A stretch of DNA of 64,000 nt from Pseudomonas sp. JUb42 (GTDB taxonomy: Bacteria; Pseudomonadota; Gammaproteobacteria; Pseudomonadales; Pseudomonadaceae): contig NZ_JANUFD010000002.1 of the NCBI RefSeq assembly GCF_024807945.1, positions 372,001 to 436,000 of the forward strand, in the 5' to 3' direction. Numbering within the stretch: the stretch's first letter is position 1; each line of letters starts with the position of its first letter. Positions 9,212 through 17,852 of the stretch are shown here, piece by piece. Both the position numbers and the translations under genes were made by a program. Under the pieces are notes generated by a model. It was not told the DNA's origin and did no database searches. It worked only from the letters and a program-made list of their open reading frames with translations.

Positions 9212-9559
9212 CTATGGTTGTAGCGTGAATTCCCAGCTCACCCGGTGCAGCCGGGTGTCTGATTCGTAGTCATCCGCAAGCCGCTGGGCATGGCCTACGG
9301 TAAAGCCGGGGCCGGGTTCGGCCATGGCTTCAAACACCTGCCCGCCAAGCTCGATGGCCTGGAGCTTGGTATCGGCCCAGCAGTCCACCTGCAGCGTGGC
9401 CTGCTCGGAGCCGTCCCAACCAGACAGCACCCAGCCAGTGACGGTACCGGCGCCCAGCCAGGTGATGCGCGGGGTACCGGCACCCTCTGGGGCTATTTCC
9501 GGGTACACGCGACCGCCCGCCAGCGCCCCGAGGCGTGCAGCAATTGCAATTTCGATCAT
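9212..9559 (-). CDS. Tail terminator/completion protein (DUF3168 family)
   Basis: The 115-residue protein has the DUF3168 layout: a short N-terminal helix (IEIAIAARLGAL), GRVYPEIAPEGAGTPRITW, and an alternating beta pattern including QATLQVDCWAD. Family members cap the tail and joining interface (lambda gpU-like role). It lies directly before the tail tube gene, as expected. Confidence 0.82.
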   Translation of the reverse strand: MIEIAIAARLGALAGGRVYPEIAPEGAGTPRITWLGAGTVTGWVLSGWDGSEQATLQVDCWADTKLQAIELGGQVFEAMAEPGPGFTVGHAQRLADDYESDTRLHRVSWEFTLQP

Positions 9560-9564
9560 GAGAG

Positions 9565-10035
9565 TTATCCGATAATGGCGCTGTCGATGCCCTGGACCAG
9601 CTTCTCGCGGACACGCTGCTCGATCTGAGACAAGCTGCCGTCCCAGGTGGGGCGAATGAACGGATGCGCGCGCATATTCGAGGTGCCCAGTTCGAGAAAC
9701 TTCCAGTAGAAGGGAGCGGCATATTCGGTTTTCAGTCGTTTGCCCGGGCGGCTTTTACGCTTGAGCGGCCGCGTTGTCTTGCCGCTGGGCTTTTTGACCC
9801 GAATGCCGGCCGTAGCGCCGCCGGGGGTTTCGCTCTGCCGGGCACGGGTGACCGTGATGTTCTTCTGCAGCTTGCGAGTCCGCACCGGCGCCGCCTGCCG
9901 GACTTTGTCCCGGGCCAGTCGCGCACCAGCCATGACTGCATCTCGAACAATCTTGTCACCAGTCGCCTTGGCCAGCCGTTCGAAGTCAGCCTTGAGATCG
10001 TCCAGGCCGAGCAGTTGAATGGAAATCTCAGCCAT
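9565..10035 (-). CDS. HK97 gp10-like morphogenesis/neck protein
   Basis: The 156-residue protein has the HK97-gp10 signature: an N-terminal LLGLDDLKADFERLA helix, a basic ARDKVRQAAPVRT segment and the C-terminal APFYWKFLELGT...AHPFIRP motif. The family functions at the head-tail junction. Its start overlaps the upstream adaptor by 8 bases. Confidence 0.88.
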   Translation of the reverse strand: MAEISIQLLGLDDLKADFERLAKATGDKIVRDAVMAGARLARDKVRQAAPVRTRKLQKNITVTRARQSETPGGATAGIRVKKPSGKTTRPLKRKSRPGKRLKTEYAAPFYWKFLELGTSNMRAHPFIRPTWDGSLSQIEQRVREKLVQGIDSAIIG

Positions 10036-10348
10036 GGGCTTTCACCGTCTTGCACATCATCTGCAGTTGATTCAAGGACCGACTGAGCAACGGCGCTACC
10101 ACCTCGAAAGTATCTGAGCCGTAAGTCACCCGCATGCCAGCGAGGACAGCCAGAGGCCGCGAGTAGATCTCGACAGTGATTTCCGATTGCTCCTGAGAGG
10201 CCGACAGCCACGTACGTCCGCTGACAGCCCTGATCTCACCCCAGAACTTGCGCACCTCTACCCAGCGGGTTTGTTCGCCGTTCAGGGCATCGTTGGCGCG
10301 CTCGGCGCGATACAGGGCGCAACGCTGATTCAACTTGCCTGCACGCAT
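10028..10348 (-). CDS. Head-tail joining (head closure) protein
   Basis: The 106-residue protein fits the Phage_H_T_join family: RAGKLNQRCALYR at the start, WVEVRKFWGEIRAVSGRTWL in the middle, then VEIYSRPLAVLAGMRVTYG. Such proteins close the head and link connector to tail. It lies between the connector and the gp10-like genes. Confidence 0.85.
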   Translation of the reverse strand: MRAGKLNQRCALYRAERANDALNGEQTRWVEVRKFWGEIRAVSGRTWLSASQEQSEITVEIYSRPLAVLAGMRVTYGSDTFEVVAPLLSRSLNQLQMMCKTVKAHG

Positions 10349-10349
10349 A

Positions 10350-10901
10350 TCAGAACCTCGGCGGCACGGTGATATCGGCCAGCAACGAATCGAGAAATGA
10401 ATCAGGCAATGCCGACAGGTTTGGGCCTGAGATCAACGTTTCCCGAAACTCGTGCGCGGTGGCCGCATGCATCAACAGCCAACAGCGCACGCCGGGGTAG
10501 CGTTCAAGATCCGTCCCCGCGCGATAGCGGATCAGCAATTCTCCGACCGGACGCCCGGCTGGAAAGTACAAACGCGTTTCACGCCCCTCCTCCTGAAGGC
10601 GAGTCACGACCTCCAAAGACTGCGGAGTCCCATCGTCAGCAATATGCGAGATGTCGATAATCTCGTTGGCCTGCCCCATGTCCAACGCATGGCCGGAGCA
10701 ACGAGACGGCGGCCAGCGCTCTTCATATTCAGCGGTACGGATCGCCGCGCCCGACAGAACCTCACCCTGCTGAGTGACCCCGGGAATGATCACGGTCTCG
10801 ATCAGTTCCGCTTGCAGATCCTCGACGTCCAGCCGACATTGCCGCGCGACCTCCTCCAGGGTGAGCACCGGATCACCGGTATACGCAATCCTGCGCGCCA
10901 T
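10350..10901 (-). CDS. Head-tail connector protein (gp6-like adaptor)
   Basis: The 183-residue protein begins with the connector-family segment LTLEEVARQCRLDVEDLQAE, has a beta-rich centre (EGRETRLYFPAGRP, ELLIRYRAGTD) and ends in a helix. Proteins of this family form the ring bound under the portal. The position just after the capsid gene block agrees. Confidence 0.82.
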   Translation of the reverse strand: MARRIAYTGDPVLTLEEVARQCRLDVEDLQAELIETVIIPGVTQQGEVLSGAAIRTAEYEERWPPSRCSGHALDMGQANEIIDISHIADDGTPQSLEVVTRLQEEGRETRLYFPAGRPVGELLIRYRAGTDLERYPGVRCWLLMHAATAHEFRETLISGPNLSALPDSFLDSLLADITVPPRF

Positions 10902-10903
10902 GG

Positions 10904-11131
10904 TCAGGGTTTCTCGTCATCGTCAGCTGTATCGACTTTTACCAAGGGCAAGTCTGGCTTGCTCTCCAGCGGCTTCGTTGCTGGTCTTGGCGGTCGTTTG
11001 CCTTTCTTGCCTGTCTCCTCGGCATAAGCAGCATCGATCAATGCGGTAGCGGTGGCATCGCTAAAACCGGCGGTTTCGCCCGCCGCGTAGCCACGCCAGT
11101 TTTTGGCGAAGGTAACAATGGTCTTGCTCAT
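10904..11131 (-). CDS. Small hypothetical protein in the head gene cluster
   Basis: A 75-residue protein with an ordered N-terminal half (IVTFAKNWRGYAAGETAGFS) and a basic, then acidic, low-complexity tail (KKGKRPPRPATK; TADDDEKP). It lies between the capsid and connector genes, where many HK97-type phages carry a short gene of this design. Function is not recognised; a small head-associated protein is a guess. The spacing to the connector gene is 2 bases. Confidence 0.7.
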   Translation of the reverse strand: MSKTIVTFAKNWRGYAAGETAGFSDATATALIDAAYAEETGKKGKRPPRPATKPLESKPDLPLVKVDTADDDEKP

Positions 11132-11185
11132 GATTGTTCTCGGTGAAGTGGCAGAGAAGCCCGGCAGGCCGGGCCATGCGTTGGC

Positions 11186-12505
11186 TTACAGGCCTTTGCC
11201 CCAGACCACGTCGGTCAGTACGGCGATGGATTCAACGTGGCGTGGGCCGAAGTCATGCTTGGCGATCACCCGCACCAGGGTCTGGTCGCGCTGGAAGGCG
11301 CTGACGACATTGCCGTTGGCGTCCTTGTAAGTCGCCTCCTTGCTGAAATCGATGACCATGGCGTCGTCCTCACCGATAAAGCAGTCGGCAAAATCAGCGA
11401 AGTAGATTTCCGAGGCATCACCATCGTTGCCCAGGTTGATCGGCACCTGAGTAGTGGTCGCCACCGGAAAGCCTTTGAGCAGATTCAGATCCAGCTCCGG
11501 ATATGCCTTGTTGCCGTTGCCGTCACGCAGAGCAGCTAGCCAGCGTTTGGTACGCGGCGCCATGATGAAGCCGGGCATCTGGATACCGGAGTTGGCCTCT
11601 TCCAGGCGAAGAATGATCGACGACAGAGCCATTTCAACGATGTGCAGCTCCTTGTCGGGAGGGCAGATAATTACGTTGAAATCCGGCGCCCAGAAACGCA
11701 GGCCCTTGGGCAGGTTGCCGGTACCGGCGCCGCGAATGAACGACAGATCCTCGGCCAGGGCCACCGAAGCGGTCAGATCATTGACCACCAGCCGATCCAC
11801 GTTAGGGTTGGTGCCGGAATAACTGAGCAGGTCGTTGCTGATGGGCACCAGTGCCGCCAGTTTCTTGGCCGACAGCTTCAGGTCGTCGAACTGGACATCG
11901 GTCACCGGCATATCTTCATCGGTGCCGATATAGCCCACCACCGCACCGCCCTTGATCCGGGGCACGGTGAGATTGCCGTTGAGCAACGGCAGGGACACCG
12001 CACCCAGCTTGCGCACCACCGACTTGGGTCGCAGCAATTCGATAACCTCGCTGGAAAAACTCTGGGGCACCAGCACACCGCCTGCCCCTGGTGTCACGGT
12101 GCTGAGCGCCATGGCGATGGCCGGGTCGTAACCCGAGTCATGAGCCAGCTTGGCAGCCGCGTGCTGATCGCCACGGGAAGCCGCCAGCACTCGCGCCATG
12201 CGTGCCATGTTCGCGCCGGGAATCGGCTTGTCAGTAAACGGGCCGCTGATACGGCTGCCATTCGGCGGGCTGGCAATGCCCTGAGCGCTTTCGTCCACCG
12301 GCACAGCGCTCTCAGTGGCGATGCGTTCGGCCACCTCGGCGCGGCTGAGCTTATCGGTCAGCACGTTGAAATCGACGCCGAGCTGTTCGAACTGTTTCAG
12401 CTGCTCGGCATTGAGCGCACCGCCCTCGCCTTCGATACGGGCCAGCGCCTGGATCTGCTCGTTGAGTTTCGCGCGTTCGCTACGCAATTGGGTCACTAGG
12501 GACAT
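11186..12505 (-). CDS. Major capsid protein, HK97 fold
   Basis: The 439-residue protein has an N-terminal coiled-coil delta (scaffold) domain (residues about 1-110) that the S49 protease would remove. A Gly-rich linker follows, and then the HK97 core, with GAGGVLVPQSFSSEVIELLR, IKGGAVVGYIGTDEDMP and ISNDLLSYSG. A frame opens at 12535, but the ATG at 12505 has a near-perfect SD (AGGAGG, 5 bases away), so it is chosen. A terminator-like hairpin lies just upstream. Confidence 0.93.
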   Translation of the reverse strand: MSLVTQLRSERAKLNEQIQALARIEGEGGALNAEQLKQFEQLGVDFNVLTDKLSRAEVAERIATESAVPVDESAQGIASPPNGSRISGPFTDKPIPGANMARMARVLAASRGDQHAAAKLAHDSGYDPAIAMALSTVTPGAGGVLVPQSFSSEVIELLRPKSVVRKLGAVSLPLLNGNLTVPRIKGGAVVGYIGTDEDMPVTDVQFDDLKLSAKKLAALVPISNDLLSYSGTNPNVDRLVVNDLTASVALAEDLSFIRGAGTGNLPKGLRFWAPDFNVIICPPDKELHIVEMALSSIILRLEEANSGIQMPGFIMAPRTKRWLAALRDGNGNKAYPELDLNLLKGFPVATTTQVPINLGNDGDASEIYFADFADCFIGEDDAMVIDFSKEATYKDANGNVVSAFQRDQTLVRVIAKHDFGPRHVESIAVLTDVVWGKGL

Positions 12506-12520
12506 GCTGCCTCCTGGGCG

Positions 12521-12543
12521 AAAAAAAACCGCCAATTGGCGGT
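12521..12543 (-). terminator. Terminator-like hairpin upstream of the major capsid gene
   Basis: On the minus strand the stem ACCGCC-AATT-GGCGGT (12528-12543) is followed by eight T. It lies between the protease stop and the capsid SD, inside the late operon. It may act as an attenuator or an mRNA processing/stability site, or be bypassed by antitermination. Confidence 0.72.
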
Positions 12544-12567
12544 CGAGATGTACTGCCGCGAACGCGG

Positions 12568-13539
12568 TCAGAGTCGGGATTGAATGGCGAAGGCCGAAGC
12601 CTGTACGCGGATACGTTGTCGGCTTTGCTCGTTGCCGTGGCGCTGCTGCCGGTTGAGGCTCACGGCCCGGGCTATGTTGTCCACGGCCTGCTGCGGCGCC
12701 TCCAGACGGTCTGCCAAGCCGATCTCGATAGCTTTGGCACCGCGATAACAGGCCGCTTCGGTGGCGATGATTTCCACCACGTCACGGTTGCGGTAATCGG
12801 CTACCTGGGTGGTAAACATCTGGTAGCTCTCCTGCACGATCTCTGTGAGCACCTGCAGCGATTGCTCGTTGATAGGTTCGTGGGGGCTGAGATCGTTCTT
12901 GTGCGCCCCGGCGAATACTGTGGTGACCTTGACGCCCATACCTTCGGCCATTTTCGAGCGGTCCATATGGCTGCCGATCACGCCGATAGAACCGATGCCC
13001 GATGTCTGGCTGACTACCACCTCGGTGCATGCCGCCGCGATCAGGTAGCCGCCGGAATACGCCATGAAATTCACCAGGCCGGTAATCGGCTTGATCCGAG
13101 TCGCGGCGCGGATATCGGCGGCCAGCTCGAATGCCCCCACGGCGCTGCCGCCGGGGCTGTCGATATCGAGAACGATATGTTCGACCATGGGATCAGCTAC
13201 CGCCCTGTTCAGGGCGCGACGCAGATCCTCATAGCTGGTCATGGTTTCACACGCCGCCAAGTGGCTGCCGCGACTGACCAACACGCCGCTGACCGGGATT
13301 ACATCGGTACCCGATTTCGCAATGGCCGCGCGACGCTGCTCTTCCCGGCGGCCTGCCAGGCTTTCGCGGTCATCGTCGTCGAACATCATCTGCGCGCCGC
13401 TGAAGCCATTGGTGTGCAGATTGATGATGTTCAGGCTCATGGTCTGATTGGCCCAACGCACGGCCAGATCGAGCATGTCCGGCGTGGTCAGCAGCGGCTG
13501 GTTGAACAGCAGGCTGGCAGCCCGTAGATGGTGTTTCAT
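12568..13539 (-). CDS. Capsid maturation protease, S49 (SppA-like) family
   Basis: The 323-residue serine protease has the S49 core: IVLDIDSPGG near residue 123, nucleophile Ser in AYSGGYLIAAAC (S162), and the general-base Lys downstream of SGIGSIGVIGSHMDRSK (about K196). In phages with this gene between portal and capsid, it cleaves the capsid delta domain during head maturation. The start overlaps the portal stop (ATGA). Confidence 0.9.
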   Translation of the reverse strand: MKHHLRAASLLFNQPLLTTPDMLDLAVRWANQTMSLNIINLHTNGFSGAQMMFDDDDRESLAGRREEQRRAAIAKSGTDVIPVSGVLVSRGSHLAACETMTSYEDLRRALNRAVADPMVEHIVLDIDSPGGSAVGAFELAADIRAATRIKPITGLVNFMAYSGGYLIAAACTEVVVSQTSGIGSIGVIGSHMDRSKMAEGMGVKVTTVFAGAHKNDLSPHEPINEQSLQVLTEIVQESYQMFTTQVADYRNRDVVEIIATEAACYRGAKAIEIGLADRLEAPQQAVDNIARAVSLNRQQRHGNEQSRQRIRVQASAFAIQSRL

Positions 13540-14807
13540 GCGGCAAGCATCCTCAGGATATCGTCACGCTGCTGCTCCAGCTGAGCGCGCACGTCTGGGT
13601 TGTTGGGGTCCGGAATGACTTTGGTCACGTCAGTCATGTTCAAGGGCTGCAGGTAGCTGTCGCCGCTGGCCACAGGCGGCATGTTCTCCAGGCGACGAAT
13701 GTCGTTGATCGACAGCCAGCCCCATTGCCGCCCGACGGCATAGGCGTCATAGCGGCTCTTCTGATCGCCGCGCAGCAAGCCCGAGAGGTTGAATTCGATG
13801 AAGTATTCCTTACGCTCGGCGGGCAGCAGAAAGTCGCGCATCATGGCCTGCTCGTGTCGCTTCACCCATGGCATCAGCGCAAAGATCACGTACTGGATCA
13901 GCAACTGTTCCAGGCTGTTGTAGCTGGCCTTCTCCAAGTCGTTGACCATGTGCGGCGGGATCTTGTAGATCCGCGCGATGTCGATGCCGGTGGCCTTGAG
14001 GATGCCCAGCAGCTCGGCGTCCACGTTGTTCATGGACACGGGCTTGAAGGTCATGCCCTCCTGCAGCATCGCGACTTTCTTGGCGTTATCGATCCCGGCG
14101 AATTTCTCGCCCCACTGATCCAGGATGCGATCAATGCTCGCCCTATCCTTGATCGGCGGCGCCTCCTTGGGCCGTTCGATCACACCGCTGACGGCCGTAC
14201 CGTTGGCAAAAGACTTGCCCGCGTATTGCCGCACCGCCTGGGCCAGACCCACCGCGTCGGCATGCAGCTCGATCGGCGACAAACCGGTGTAGTGATTCTT
14301 GGTGTGCCAGCGCACATGGTGAATCAAGCGCATGGGCAATGGATCGTGCCCGCCGATGCGGTAACAGGGCAGCATGTCTGCACCCTTGAGCACCTGCACC
14401 TTGTCATTGTGCAGCGGGTAAAGCCCTTTCACGGCGCCACTGTCGGTGCGTTCGATAAAGCTGAACGCATTGCCGCGCATTCCCGCCGCCAGCTGGGAAT
14501 GCTCGCGGTACTCGTAGGGTGTCTGCCACGGATTAGGCTGATAGCGCAGCACGTCGTACAGCGGATGGTGAATCGCCTGCTCGCGCTTGCCCTCCCCCAG
14601 CCGCCGGTACATCTCCAGTGGCAACTGGGCGACACTCTCGGCCAGCAGCGTCACGCAGTTCTGAAAGACCGTCAGGGCCAACGCGCTATCGGGCGTAACC
14701 ATGACGCCCGCTGCAGCCCGGCCGGAACCGATCAGGCTTTGCCAGAAGCCGGTCTTGCCATCCGAAACCAGACCTTCGTCCGCACTCAGGAGTTTGCTAA
14801 AAAACAT
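13536..14807 (-). CDS. Portal protein (HK97-type)
   Basis: The 423-residue protein shows portal-family features: an N-terminal domain with VTPDSALALTVFQNCVTLLA, ESVAQLPLEMYRR, HPLYDVLRYQPNPWQTPYEY, and the C-terminal wing and stem with ARIYKIPPHMVNDLEKASYN. It forms the dodecameric channel at the packaging vertex. An upstream frame adds 93 residues from 15086, but the SD (GAGGTG) and family N-terminus support 14807. Confidence 0.93.
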   Translation of the reverse strand: MFFSKLLSADEGLVSDGKTGFWQSLIGSGRAAAGVMVTPDSALALTVFQNCVTLLAESVAQLPLEMYRRLGEGKREQAIHHPLYDVLRYQPNPWQTPYEYREHSQLAAGMRGNAFSFIERTDSGAVKGLYPLHNDKVQVLKGADMLPCYRIGGHDPLPMRLIHHVRWHTKNHYTGLSPIELHADAVGLAQAVRQYAGKSFANGTAVSGVIERPKEAPPIKDRASIDRILDQWGEKFAGIDNAKKVAMLQEGMTFKPVSMNNVDAELLGILKATGIDIARIYKIPPHMVNDLEKASYNSLEQLLIQYVIFALMPWVKRHEQAMMRDFLLPAERKEYFIEFNLSGLLRGDQKSRYDAYAVGRQWGWLSINDIRRLENMPPVASGDSYLQPLNMTDVTKVIPDPNNPDVRAQLEQQRDDILRMLAA

Positions 14808-14809
14808 AC

Positions 14810-14998
14810 TCACCCACCTCCTGGCTTGGGTCTGTGCTGCAGCCGGGCGGACGCACGATCCGCCAGAAATGCCCAGCCTAAAAGACAGATACCGGCAGTG
14901 ATGCAAGCCGTTGGCACATGTATCAGGGCGACTCCACCAATCAACAGGCCGAAGCCCAAGGCGCCAACCAGCCATGCCGCGAAAGCGATTAACGTCAT
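14810..14998 (-). CDS. Small two-helix membrane protein between terminase and portal
   Basis: A 62-residue protein with two predicted membrane helices (about residues 2-24 and 28-46) and a basic tail (RASARLQHRPKPGGG). Coupling supports a real gene: its ATG overlaps the terminase TGA by 4 bases (14995-14998) and it ends 2 bases before the portal start. No recognised family. Holin-like or superinfection-related roles are possible but unsupported. Confidence 0.7.
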   Translation of the reverse strand: MTLIAFAAWLVGALGFGLLIGGVALIHVPTACITAGICLLGWAFLADRASARLQHRPKPGGG

Positions 14999-16827
14999 AT
15001 CCCGACCCCTTCTTCGTAAATGGATTTGCTGTTGCCGCCCGCTGATACCGAACCGCTGATGCCGGTGGCCATGATGGCCGCGACAATGCCGTCGATCCGG
15101 CCAGTGGCTTTGGACTTGTCGGCCTTGCGATTATTGGCGGCGTCGCTGGTCGTCACCGCATTACTGGCGCACCAGGTCATGACCGGGTTGCCGTCATGGC
15201 GCAGGGTTTCGATGGTCTGCTGCGGTACATCTCCGACCAATTGGCCGCCCTCTGATCCGGTATCGACGACCTCGGCAGGCGGGCTTTCCATGCCCAATAA
15301 CCGCCGCTCGAACTCATCCACCGCAGGCCCCATGGACTTGGTGCCCTGACGAAAGCCGACCATGGTGGGCAACGTGATGTCGTGTTCACTCATCAACTGC
15401 ACCAAATCCTCGATTCGCCAGCTGTCGTAGGCAATCTTGCGCACATCGAAGTAGCCGCAGATGGTCTGCAAACGGCGTAGTACATGGAGCTTGCTGATCG
15501 CCCGGCCCGGCGTTGTCTCCAGATCGCGGGTCTTGATCCATACCGAGTACGGCACCTTGTCACGCCGCTCGCGCTCTTCCAGCTCGTGGTCGGGGATCCA
15601 GAAGTACGGCAGCAGTCGCCAGTGCGGATCCTCATACGTCGGATAAAACAGCAGCACGAAGGCCGTCAGGTCAGTGGTGCTGGCCAGATCGAGGCCACCG
15701 ACGCAGGCGCGGTTGCGCAGCATCGACATGGGCACGCGCTGGCTGGCCTGGCTCCAGATCTCCCAGGAGATCCACGGCGAGGTCGCTTGGGTCCACTCGC
15801 AGAAATTCAAGCGACGTACCACCGATTCCTTGCTCGGCATTCCGCGTGCGTCATCGACCTGCTCGCGCAGGTACTGCCGCCCAGGAATCCCATCGGTCTG
15901 GCCTTCGAGAATGAAGTCCAGGCTCGGGTTGACCTTGGCCCAGCAGCTTTCGTCCTTGAACGGGTCGTCGCGCTTGTCCAGGCTGCAGATGAAGGCGAAA
16001 AACGCATCGTTCTCCACCTCTCCCTTACAAATCCGCGAGCCCAGCTCGTGGTGGTCCCAGCAAACACTGTTTTTGTCCGAACCACTGTTGGTGATCATCA
16101 CGATCAGCGCCTGACGGCGGCTTTTGGTACCGGCGCGCACCATGTTCACGACGTTTGCATTGCGGTGCTCGTGGATCTCGTCCAGCAGCGCCACGTGGGG
16201 TCGCGGGCCGGACTGGCCGTCGTCCGCGCTGATGGATTTGAAAAACGAGTTTGTGCTGGGATAGAACAGGTTCCAGACCTTTTCATCCCGGCCCGACATC
16301 ACGACGCGACTGGTCAACGACGGCGATTGCTTGACCATCGCCACCGCATCGCGGAACAAGATCATCGCCTGATCGCGCTTGGTCGCAGCGGCATATACCT
16401 CGGCGCGAGCCTCGTTATCGGCGACCAGCCCAAGCAGGCCAATGCCAGCGGCGAGCGGGCTTTTGCCAGAGCCTTTGGCAGTCTCGATAAATGCGGTACG
16501 GAAGCGCCGGTAACCATTGGCGCGCTTCCAGCCGAACAGGCTACCGACGATAAACGCCTGCCAGGGTGCCAACACAAACGGCATGCCTTCAAACTCGCCG
16601 CCGTTCAGGCACAGCACATCTTCGAAAAAGCCAATGGCGAACCGGGCAGCAGCGGGATCCCACACCAGCCCGCGCTCCGGGCCAAGTTTGAGGTCACGCA
16701 AGTGGCGTCGGGCGGCATTGCGTACATCAGGACCGGCGACAATCTGCTTCTTGTTGACCGCTTTGGCGAAATCCGTGGCCCGGTCCGGCTCAACTGAAGT
16801 ACTTGGCGGCGGCGTCTCGTGGCTCAT
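14995..16827 (-). CDS. Terminase large subunit (TerL)
   Basis: The 610-residue packaging motor has an N-terminal ATPase with a Walker A-like FIETAKGSGKSPLA (GSGKS at about 119-123) and Walker B VALLDEIHEH. A C-terminal nuclease domain follows, with GGLDLASTTDLTAFVL and IAYDSWRIEDLVQ. This matches the HK97-type TerL family. A GTG at 16842 would add 5 residues; the ATG at 16827 is preferred. The gene overlaps the end of terS by 38 bases. Confidence 0.93.
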   Translation of the reverse strand: MSHETPPPSTSVEPDRATDFAKAVNKKQIVAGPDVRNAARRHLRDLKLGPERGLVWDPAAARFAIGFFEDVLCLNGGEFEGMPFVLAPWQAFIVGSLFGWKRANGYRRFRTAFIETAKGSGKSPLAAGIGLLGLVADNEARAEVYAAATKRDQAMILFRDAVAMVKQSPSLTSRVVMSGRDEKVWNLFYPSTNSFFKSISADDGQSGPRPHVALLDEIHEHRNANVVNMVRAGTKSRRQALIVMITNSGSDKNSVCWDHHELGSRICKGEVENDAFFAFICSLDKRDDPFKDESCWAKVNPSLDFILEGQTDGIPGRQYLREQVDDARGMPSKESVVRRLNFCEWTQATSPWISWEIWSQASQRVPMSMLRNRACVGGLDLASTTDLTAFVLLFYPTYEDPHWRLLPYFWIPDHELEERERRDKVPYSVWIKTRDLETTPGRAISKLHVLRRLQTICGYFDVRKIAYDSWRIEDLVQLMSEHDITLPTMVGFRQGTKSMGPAVDEFERRLLGMESPPAEVVDTGSEGGQLVGDVPQQTIETLRHDGNPVMTWCASNAVTTSDAANNRKADKSKATGRIDGIVAAIMATGISGSVSAGGNSKSIYEEGVGI

Positions 16828-17317
16828 GGGGGAACAGCTCACCTTGCGGCGGCGCCGTGACTTTCAAGTTGCGCCGGGTCAACGGCGAGAATCCGAACAG
16901 CGCGCCAGCGGCGTTCGCGCGTTTTTCCGCGTCGTTGGCCAATTGGCGCAAGACCGAGATCTGTTTCGCGCCGGTGGCGAAGGTCTGCACGTCGCCCTTG
17001 TCATCCTGGGCGGCATTGGCCTCGGCGATCTTGCGCCGAAAGCGGATCCAGTCCGCAGCGGCTTCGCAGTAACTGGCCAGCGCCATCATGTCGAGTTTGG
17101 AAATCAGACCCAGCAGGATCAGATCCGGCACCAGGCGCTGCCACTCGACGATGGCCTCGGGTGTGAGGCAGTCAGGCATCGGTGGCGCTTCGGCCGGAAT
17201 CGCAGGTGTTTTCAGTTCGTCGAGCAAAGCATCGACGTTTTTCTTGCTCCGGTTGCCGTTGAGCAAATGCAGCGTGGCAGGCAAGCCAGGGCGACCGGAA
17301 TTGGCATTGCCGGACAT
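16790..17317 (-). CDS. Terminase small subunit (P27 family)
   Basis: The 175-residue protein has P27-type features: the start MSGNANSGRPGLP, then LHLLNGNRSKKN, helical PDCLTPEAIVEWQRLVPDL and the C-terminal FGFSPLTRRNLK. It should recognise packaging-site DNA, with HNH and TerL. A near-perfect SD (AAGGAGG, 4-5 bases before) fixes the start at ATG 17317 rather than 17353. The 180 bases upstream, up to the HNH gene, hold C-rich runs and are the natural place for a cos site, but I cannot delimit one. Confidence 0.9.
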   Translation of the reverse strand: MSGNANSGRPGLPATLHLLNGNRSKKNVDALLDELKTPAIPAEAPPMPDCLTPEAIVEWQRLVPDLILLGLISKLDMMALASYCEAAADWIRFRRKIAEANAAQDDKGDVQTFATGAKQISVLRQLANDAEKRANAAGALFGFSPLTRRNLKVTAPPQGELFPHEPRDAAAKYFS

Positions 17318-17499
17318 GAATCCTCCTTGAATTTTGAACAGCACAAACCCCATCCTCGATACCCCCGCCCCCTCATTTTTCCCGCATTTTGCGAGCCTAG
17401 GGGGGACATCGGTCTAGACGAAATTTGCGAAAAACTTTGAATACCCCCCTGCCCTGCAGCTTCGGGGGCGTCTCGACAGCACCATTTTGGTGCGACCCC

Positions 17500-17823
17500 T
17501 CATCGATTCCAGTGGTGCCAAGGATCCACCGGCCGACCGCCCAGATCGCACCCCGCCTCGCGCCCGGACTTCTCCAGGCGCTGCTTGTAGGAGTTGTGGC
17601 AGGGGCCACAGAGCGACTGCCAGTTGCGGCGATCCCAGAACAGCTCCATGTCTCCGCGATGGGGGATGATGTGGTCGACGATGCAGGCCGCTTCCACGAT
17701 CCCGCCTTGGTGGCAGCGAGCACAGAGTGGGTGCTTGCGGAGCCAGCCTTCGCGGGCTTTTTGCCAGCGGTAGTTGTAGGGGGAGCCCTGATTGTGCGAC
17801 TTATTACCTACAGCCACGAACAT
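17500..17823 (-). CDS. HNH endonuclease (packaging-associated)
   Basis: The 107-residue protein carries a full HNH motif with zinc ligands: CARC near residue 34, IVDHIIPHRGD near 48-58, then NWQSLCGPCHNSYK. HNH nucleases next to terS/terL are required for cos cleavage with terminase in several HK97-type siphoviruses, and the placement here is the same. It diverges from the membrane-protein gene that starts 30 bases to its right. Confidence 0.92.
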   Translation of the reverse strand: MFVAVGNKSHNQGSPYNYRWQKAREGWLRKHPLCARCHQGGIVEAACIVDHIIPHRGDMELFWDRRNWQSLCGPCHNSYKQRLEKSGREAGCDLGGRPVDPWHHWNR

Positions 17824-17852
17824 CCCTCAACCTCGCCACTATCGAGATGCCC

